This document shows positions 20,090 through 23,899 of a stretch of DNA of 23,899 nt, piece by piece; position 1 is the stretch's first letter, and each line of letters begins with the position of its first letter. The position numbers and the translations under genes were made by a program. The stretch spans positions 1 through 23,899 of the IMG/VR virus record IMGVR_UViG_3300017989_000439; one strand, given 5' to 3'. This DNA comes from a virus. The notes below the pieces were generated by a model, which was given only the letters and a program-made list of their open reading frames with translations, had not been told where the DNA came from and searched no databases.

Positions 20090-21298
20090 ATGAGCGACAC
20101 TAATCAGCACAGTCATCCAGAATTTGTGCAGATAGGTCCTGCGGTTCTGTGCCTTTATGATGAGGTAAATGACCACCTCGTCCGTGTCGGAAAGGTCGAT
20201 GACATCGTTCTTTCCAAAGAAGTCGAGTCTCAGGAACTCACTGAAATGATTCGGGGAGTTGAGACTGAGATTGATAGCAGACCAGTGAAGGAAACTTATA
20301 AGCTCAAAGGAATGTTCCGAGAGACTTTGGATCCTAACACTCAGCGTCTGTTTATGAAGAACTGCACCACCCCTGCAGTTACCGGTTGTTCTATCGAGAC
20401 CGTTACTGAAAGGTTACCGATGTATGATGGTCCTCAAAAGATCCTTACATACAACAGTGGCTTTTATGGAACAGGCGCTTTACCCGCGGCTGTTTCTGCA
20501 GTAGCTGGTGTTTTTGGAGTAGGCGGTACAATTCCAAACGGTACTTATGTCTTTGTAGTAACTGCTCTGTATGGAGTAACTGAAGGTACGCATGTTGAGT
20601 CTGTTGGTCAGGCCGTTGTGCTCGGTGAGAATGTCACTTTGACAATCACACCACCTGCCGGATGTGATCCTGATTCATACAATATTTATGTGTATGACAC
20701 AGCAGCTGCAGAGACAATCGCTAATGCAACACTTATCGCGAACGTAACAGAAACTGCGGTCTTCTTTACTTCGTGGGTAAGAGGTGCATTATACGTTGCC
20801 AATACAGGATCATTCACTGTGACGGATTCAACTGGTGGAACTACTTATCTGCCGGGAACTGATTACACTATTGATGAGACTCATGCGATGTTATGTGTGG
20901 TTTCAACAGGTGCAATTCCCGACGGAGAAGTCTTGATTGTAACTTATTCATACTACAAGAACGCGTGGGTGAATATGTCAATTGGTCCTCCGGACAGACT
21001 TCCGAAATATGTGCACCCTGTCATTGTCTCATTCAAAGACGATGACTCCATCAATCCGGTTGGCAGAGGACTTGAAGTCCATCTGTACAGAGTCGTTGCG
21101 AATTCTGCATGGGAGTGGGAACTCTCTAAGATGGAATTCAATACAGGCTTTGCTTTTGAGTGGAAGGTATTATCTGACCCGAGGAAACTCAGGCATGGTG
21201 ATGTTTTCACTTATCATCGTCAGCTTGCTACCTACGATCTTGTTGACTGGGCGGCACTGACTGAATTTGCAAACGCGGCCGATTGCGCACCACCGTAA
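20090..21298 (+). CDS. Major tail tube protein with inserted Ig/FN3-like region
   Basis: 402 residues. The core is residues 1-120 (FVQIGPAVLCLYDEVNDHL, RVGKVDDIVLSKEVESQEL) and 295-402 (GPPDRLPKYVHPVIVSFKDD, DVFTYHRQL). Between them lie about 175 inserted residues. Residues 128-230 look like an FN3/Ig-type beta sandwich (NGTYVFVVTALYGVTEG, VTLTITPPAGCDPDSYNIYV). Residues 232-290 resemble the tail-protein motif with TYLPGTDYTIDETHAML and GEVLIVTYSYY. Ig-like insertions in tube proteins stand on the outer tail surface and may bind cells. No sheath gene is present, so this is a non-contractile tube. A strong SD precedes the ATG. Confidence 0.75.
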   Translation: MSDTNQHSHPEFVQIGPAVLCLYDEVNDHLVRVGKVDDIVLSKEVESQELTEMIRGVETEIDSRPVKETYKLKGMFRETLDPNTQRLFMKNCTTPAVTGCSIETVTERLPMYDGPQKILTYNSGFYGTGALPAAVSAVAGVFGVGGTIPNGTYVFVVTALYGVTEGTHVESVGQAVVLGENVTLTITPPAGCDPDSYNIYVYDTAAAETIANATLIANVTETAVFFTSWVRGALYVANTGSFTVTDSTGGTTYLPGTDYTIDETHAMLCVVSTGAIPDGEVLIVTYSYYKNAWVNMSIGPPDRLPKYVHPVIVSFKDDDSINPVGRGLEVHLYRVVANSAWEWELSKMEFNTGFAFEWKVLSDPRKLRHGDVFTYHRQLATYDLVDWAALTEFANAADCAPP

Positions 21299-21336
21299 AC
21301 CGGCTGATTAATCTTTTCAACAAGGAGACAGTTAAA

Positions 21337-22032
21337 ATGAAAAGGTCTACGATTATATTAGCCTTCTTGTGCTTGGTCTTCTTGGTGTCTTGCGGAACTG
21401 CAAGCATGGATCCGTCTTCACCAGATACTCCTCTGCAGCCTTCGCCTGAGGTGAGTTCACCGGATACGGTCTACTACCCTGACGGAACTGCAGAGGGGTC
21501 TGGTGTCGATAACACAGTACACCAAGCTCCGGGCGAAAGATCTGGAACTATTTTACCGAGAGAGTTCTGGATTGAAGGATCAGACGGGAATGCGGTTTCT
21601 GTCTATGAATATCTCGGGAATTTTGTGAATGCTACCGAAGCTGAATTTCGAGAAGTGTATATAGATAAACTTAATACTCCTCGATCCGCAGAAGCGTTTT
21701 CAACTACTATGACACCTGATGAAATTCGACAGCATCTAGCCGCTGAGATTTGTGGTGCTATCGGACTTCCTCCCGGTTGTGAGTTTCCGATATGTGGCGG
21801 AACTCACATTGTTTCTTGTAAATGTTGGGTATACGATTATGCTGGAGTTTATCACGTCTATCCGACAGACTTAATCGGTTTTATCGGAATACACGGAATT
21901 TTTGTAACCCAGTACACAGATGCGGAGATTGATGCACTGGCAGATGCTTTGTACTGGATGGGATATGGACTACCTCCGAACGGTCCTCCTACTGATTCAC
22001 CTTGTCCACCGAATCTGCCGGATTGTAATTAA
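21337..22032 (+). CDS. Large Cys-rich lipoprotein inside the tail operon
   Basis: 231 residues from the ATG at 21337 (SD AAGGAG); the frame is open 18 codons further upstream but without an SD. MKR, a hydrophobic core and FLVSC (C19) form a clear lipoprotein signal peptide with Gly at +2. Residues 21-75 are Ser/Pro/Asp-rich and disordered-looking. The folded part (76-215) has FWIEGSDGNAVSVYEYLGNF, a helix around TPDEIRQHLAAEICGAIG and six or seven Cys (139, 148, 153, 161, 163, 223, 230) that could form disulfides outside the cytoplasm. It sits between the tube and chaperone genes, an unusual place for a cell-surface protein. A surface-modifying or superinfection-exclusion function is plausible but unproven. 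Confidence 0.75.
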   Translation: MKRSTIILAFLCLVFLVSCGTASMDPSSPDTPLQPSPEVSSPDTVYYPDGTAEGSGVDNTVHQAPGERSGTILPREFWIEGSDGNAVSVYEYLGNFVNATEAEFREVYIDKLNTPRSAEAFSTTMTPDEIRQHLAAEICGAIGLPPGCEFPICGGTHIVSCKCWVYDYAGVYHVYPTDLIGFIGIHGIFVTQYTDAEIDALADALYWMGYGLPPNGPPTDSPCPPNLPDCN

Positions 22033-22052
22033 GCAAGAAGGAGCTAATAGCA

Positions 22053-22601
22053 ATGACACAGACACCAAGAGAAGAACTCGAGCGTGAAGTTAAGATTGTT
22101 GCTCGCAAAGGAAAGCAGATCGAGTTCCTTGGCAAGCAGGTTCAGATTGTTGGAATACCATGGGAAATAGTCGAAGACATCGGCGATCATATCATCATGA
22201 TCTTTTCGCCGATATTTGAATTGGCTGTTAGCTCGGTCGGTACCGGTAATCAAGAGACTGCCGGTACCGACATTTCCAACATCTCAGCCATACAGGCTTT
22301 TGATCCTCAGATGTTTACTAAGATTGGTGGTAATGCAAAAGAGGCTATCAAGAGTCTGGTAACTTATGGTACAGACCTCGAGTGGGATGAAATTAAGAGC
22401 GCTGATTTTGCCGCTGTTGTTGAGTTGGCAACAGAAGTTCTTAAGTTCAATGTTGGTCCGAGCTTGACAAAAAACTTGTCGTCCGGTCTGAACGAAACGT
22501 TAAAAGCCTTCGGGGTAAACCTGACACCGGTCGATCGTTCTACTACCTCGAAGCAGTCCTTACCGGATGGGGATACACCTCAGCCGAAATCAGTGGACTA
22601 A
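22053..22601 (+). CDS. Tail assembly chaperone, short form (lambda gpG analogue)
   Basis: 182 residues. N-terminal charged helix and strands (LEREVKIVARKGKQIEFLG), then PWEIVEDIGDHIIMIF and two helical parts, with a polar Ser/Pro-rich end after the frameshift site. Position between tube and tape measure genes, size, and an in-frame slippery heptamer identify it as the zero-frame product of the tail chaperone pair. These proteins coat the tape measure protein during tail assembly and are absent from virions. AAGGAG lies 11 bases before the ATG. Confidence 0.8.
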   Translation: MTQTPREELEREVKIVARKGKQIEFLGKQVQIVGIPWEIVEDIGDHIIMIFSPIFELAVSSVGTGNQETAGTDISNISAIQAFDPQMFTKIGGNAKEAIKSLVTYGTDLEWDEIKSADFAAVVELATEVLKFNVGPSLTKNLSSGLNETLKAFGVNLTPVDRSTTSKQSLPDGDTPQPKSVD

Positions 22602-22789
22602 CTCTAGGCGAATACCTTTGCAAAGTTGATGCTGTCAACTATGCCAGAAGATTGATAGCTCTTGAGGATCGTATAAAAGCTGTAAGCTCAATGCCATTTA
22701 TGAAAGATCCTGACAAAGTTATTAAGAGCTTGATGCTGGAAATAGATGCACTCAACTCAGCTTATATGAATCTGGAGGAATTGAGTTAA
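22053..22789 (+). CDS. Tail assembly chaperone, long form by -1 frameshift (lambda gpGT analogue)
   Basis: Reading zero frame to base 22475 and then the -1 frame from 22475 gives 245 residues with no stop until the TAA at 22787-22789. The T-part reads LVVRSERNVK, then RSFYYLEAVLTGWGYTSAE, GLTLGEYLCKVDAVNYARR, ending AYMNLEELS, with the helical look of chaperone T domains (GW..AEI..LTL.E). The terminal TAA overlaps the tape measure ATG as TAATG. Without the shift this 188-base stretch after 22601 would be an unexplained gap. Confidence 0.82.
22469..22475 (+). promoter_or_regulatory. -1 ribosomal frameshift site A AAA AAC
   Basis: The heptamer is in the correct register (ACA AAA AAC in zero frame) 42 codons before the zero-frame stop. 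It follows the X XXY YYZ rule and joins the chaperone short frame to an open -1 frame. Confidence 0.85.
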
Positions 22790-23899
22790 TGCCGTTATCA
22801 GGCGCCAGTAAAGTCTTTGATGTTGAGGTAAGGTTCGGCCTTGAGAATACCGAGTTCCTGAACAAGCTGAATAAAATTGGACAGGACCTAACTCAAGTCG
22901 GACGAAATCTCACAGCAGGAATAACAGTTCCTATCGTCGCGATGGGTACTGCTGCCATCAATGCAGCTATAGACTTTAATGCTGGTATGGCAGACATAGC
23001 CACATTAATTCCGGGTAATTCAGAACGAGTTGAAGAACTCAAAGAAGGTATTCAAGATCTAGCTATAGCAACCGCTCAGACGACAGAAGATATGTCCGCC
23101 GGTATGTACCAAGTCATTTCGGCTTTTGGTGATACCGATGATTCTCTGGCTCAGCTCGATATCAATGCTCGAGCAGCCGCAGCCGGAGCAGCTACTGTCA
23201 CTGAAGCGGTTGCTTTAACTTCTGCAGTTACCAAAGGTTATGGTGACACATCAGCAGAGGCAATGCAGAAGGTAGCGGATTTATCCCTGTTAACAGTTCG
23301 ATTAGGTCAGACAACATTCCCTGAATTAGCATCAGCAATTGGTAGGGTAGCTCCTATCACTGCTGGTTTAAATGTTTCTCAGGAAGAATTGATGGCGACC
23401 TTTGCAACTCTAACTGGTGTAACAGGAACTGCTGCCGAAGTAGCTACTCAGATGAGAGCTTCAGTTCTTGCCATGGCTAATCCTACAGATACAATGACTA
23501 AGGCCATGGAGGGTTATGGTTACGAGACTGCTGAAGCAATGATTCAGGCTAATGGTTTCGTTGGTGCCTTACAGATGTTGATTGAGGGAACTGATGGCAC
23601 GACCGAATCTATTCTTCAGTTATTCCCGTCGCAAGAAGGTCTTGCTGCTGTCATGGCTTTGGCTGGTGAAAATGCTGATGACTTTACGGCCAAGCTAGCA
23701 GAGATGGATAATGCCGCTGGTACATTGGATCAAGCTTTTAATGAAGTTGCAAACGGAGTTAATTCAGCAGGTTTCCAATGGGCTCAGATGAAAGAACAAA
23801 TTAAAGTTCTGCTGCAGCAACTTGGCGATGCACTTATTCCTGTTCTCTCTGAAATAATGACAAATTATATTCAGCCGTTCATTGCTCAACTTGGTGAAT
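22789..23899 (+). CDS. Tape measure protein, N-terminal part (cut by window edge)
   Basis: 370 codons are visible and the gene continues past the edge. Residues 15-60 give NTEFLNKLNKIGQDLTQVGR and NLTAGITVPIVAMG, the usual start of TP901-type tape measures. The central part (about 60-260) has the conserved core: FNAGMADIATLIPG, AIATAQTTEDMSAGMYQVIS, NARAAAAGAATVTEAVALT, TTFPELASAIGRVAPI and VSQEELMATFATLTG. It sets tail length and is threaded through the tube. The start codon overlaps the chaperone stop. Confidence 0.92.
   Translation, partial: MPLSGASKVFDVEVRFGLENTEFLNKLNKIGQDLTQVGRNLTAGITVPIVAMGTAAINAAIDFNAGMADIATLIPGNSERVEELKEGIQDLAIATAQTTEDMSAGMYQVISAFGDTDDSLAQLDINARAAAAGAATVTEAVALTSAVTKGYGDTSAEAMQKVADLSLLTVRLGQTTFPELASAIGRVAPITAGLNVSQEELMATFATLTGVTGTAAEVATQMRASVLAMANPTDTMTKAMEGYGYETAEAMIQANGFVGALQMLIEGTDGTTESILQLFPSQEGLAAVMALAGENADDFTAKLAEMDNAAGTLDQAFNEVANGVNSAGFQWAQMKEQIKVLLQQLGDALIPVLSEIMTNYIQPFIAQLGE

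Noticed and set aside
20090-21298. Tail sheath protein
   Set aside because: Size alone would allow it, but there is no sheath motif, no separate tube gene follows, and the split core fits a tube protein with an insert.

Overview
The window is a piece of a tailed double-stranded DNA phage (or prophage) genome, moderately AT-rich, with very tight gene packing, Shine-Dalgarno sites of the AAGGAG type and many 4-base ATGA or TAATG start/stop overlaps. It splits into two divergent halves around an intergenic control region of about 570 bases (9353-9918). No tRNA, CRISPR array, insertion sequence, integrase or repressor was found, so lifestyle and host cannot be fixed. Two predicted lipoproteins, SD-led translation and sigma-70-like promoters suggest a bacterial host, plausibly diderm.

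Left half (1-9352, all minus strand): early/replication genes in two transcription units. A short unit, read leftward from a promoter near 9400-9428, holds a small SH3/KOW-like protein, an overlapping small ORF and a HicB-like acidic protein, and ends at a clear intrinsic terminator (8326-8349). A second long unit starts at a near-consensus promoter (8245-8273) only 6 bases before the first ATG. It runs through an acidic Cys-containing protein, a membrane-anchored 3D-domain-like protein, an unknown, ThyX thymidylate synthase, a small basic protein, an HNH nuclease, a small protein resembling the cysteine/histidine end of a MuF domain, a zinc-ribbon protein, a T7-lysozyme-like amidase coupled to a small membrane protein, an SNF2-type helicase, a coiled-coil protein, a lysine-rich ssDNA-binding-like protein and an AEP-type primase cut by the left edge. 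Together these supply dTMP, replicate DNA and probably attack the cell wall.

Middle (9353-9918): five exact copies of AAGTGTCAC, plus degenerate copies, in both orientations around AT-rich inverted repeats. This looks like an operator array or an iteron-type replication origin.

Right half (9919-23899, all plus strand): a small lipoprotein, then a head module of Mu-like type (small and large terminase, a 940-residue portal-MuF protein with a C-terminal JAMM/JAB-like domain, a 41-residue gene, a Mu gpI-like protease with a nested scaffold start, a decoration protein and the major capsid protein). Connector and tail genes follow: an HhH protein, gp36-like, gpG-like, a terminator candidate, a lysine-tailed protein and a tail tube with an inserted Ig-like region. 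Then come a second lipoprotein, a tail assembly chaperone with an A AAA AAC -1 frameshift site, and the start of the tape measure protein. A tube without a sheath gene points to a long non-contractile tail (siphovirus morphology) carrying a Mu-like head module.

The least ordinary items are the portal-MuF-JAMM fusion, the TGTCAC array, the lipoprotein inserted in the tail operon, the CXXCH mini-lipoprotein and the free-standing MuF-like fragment.
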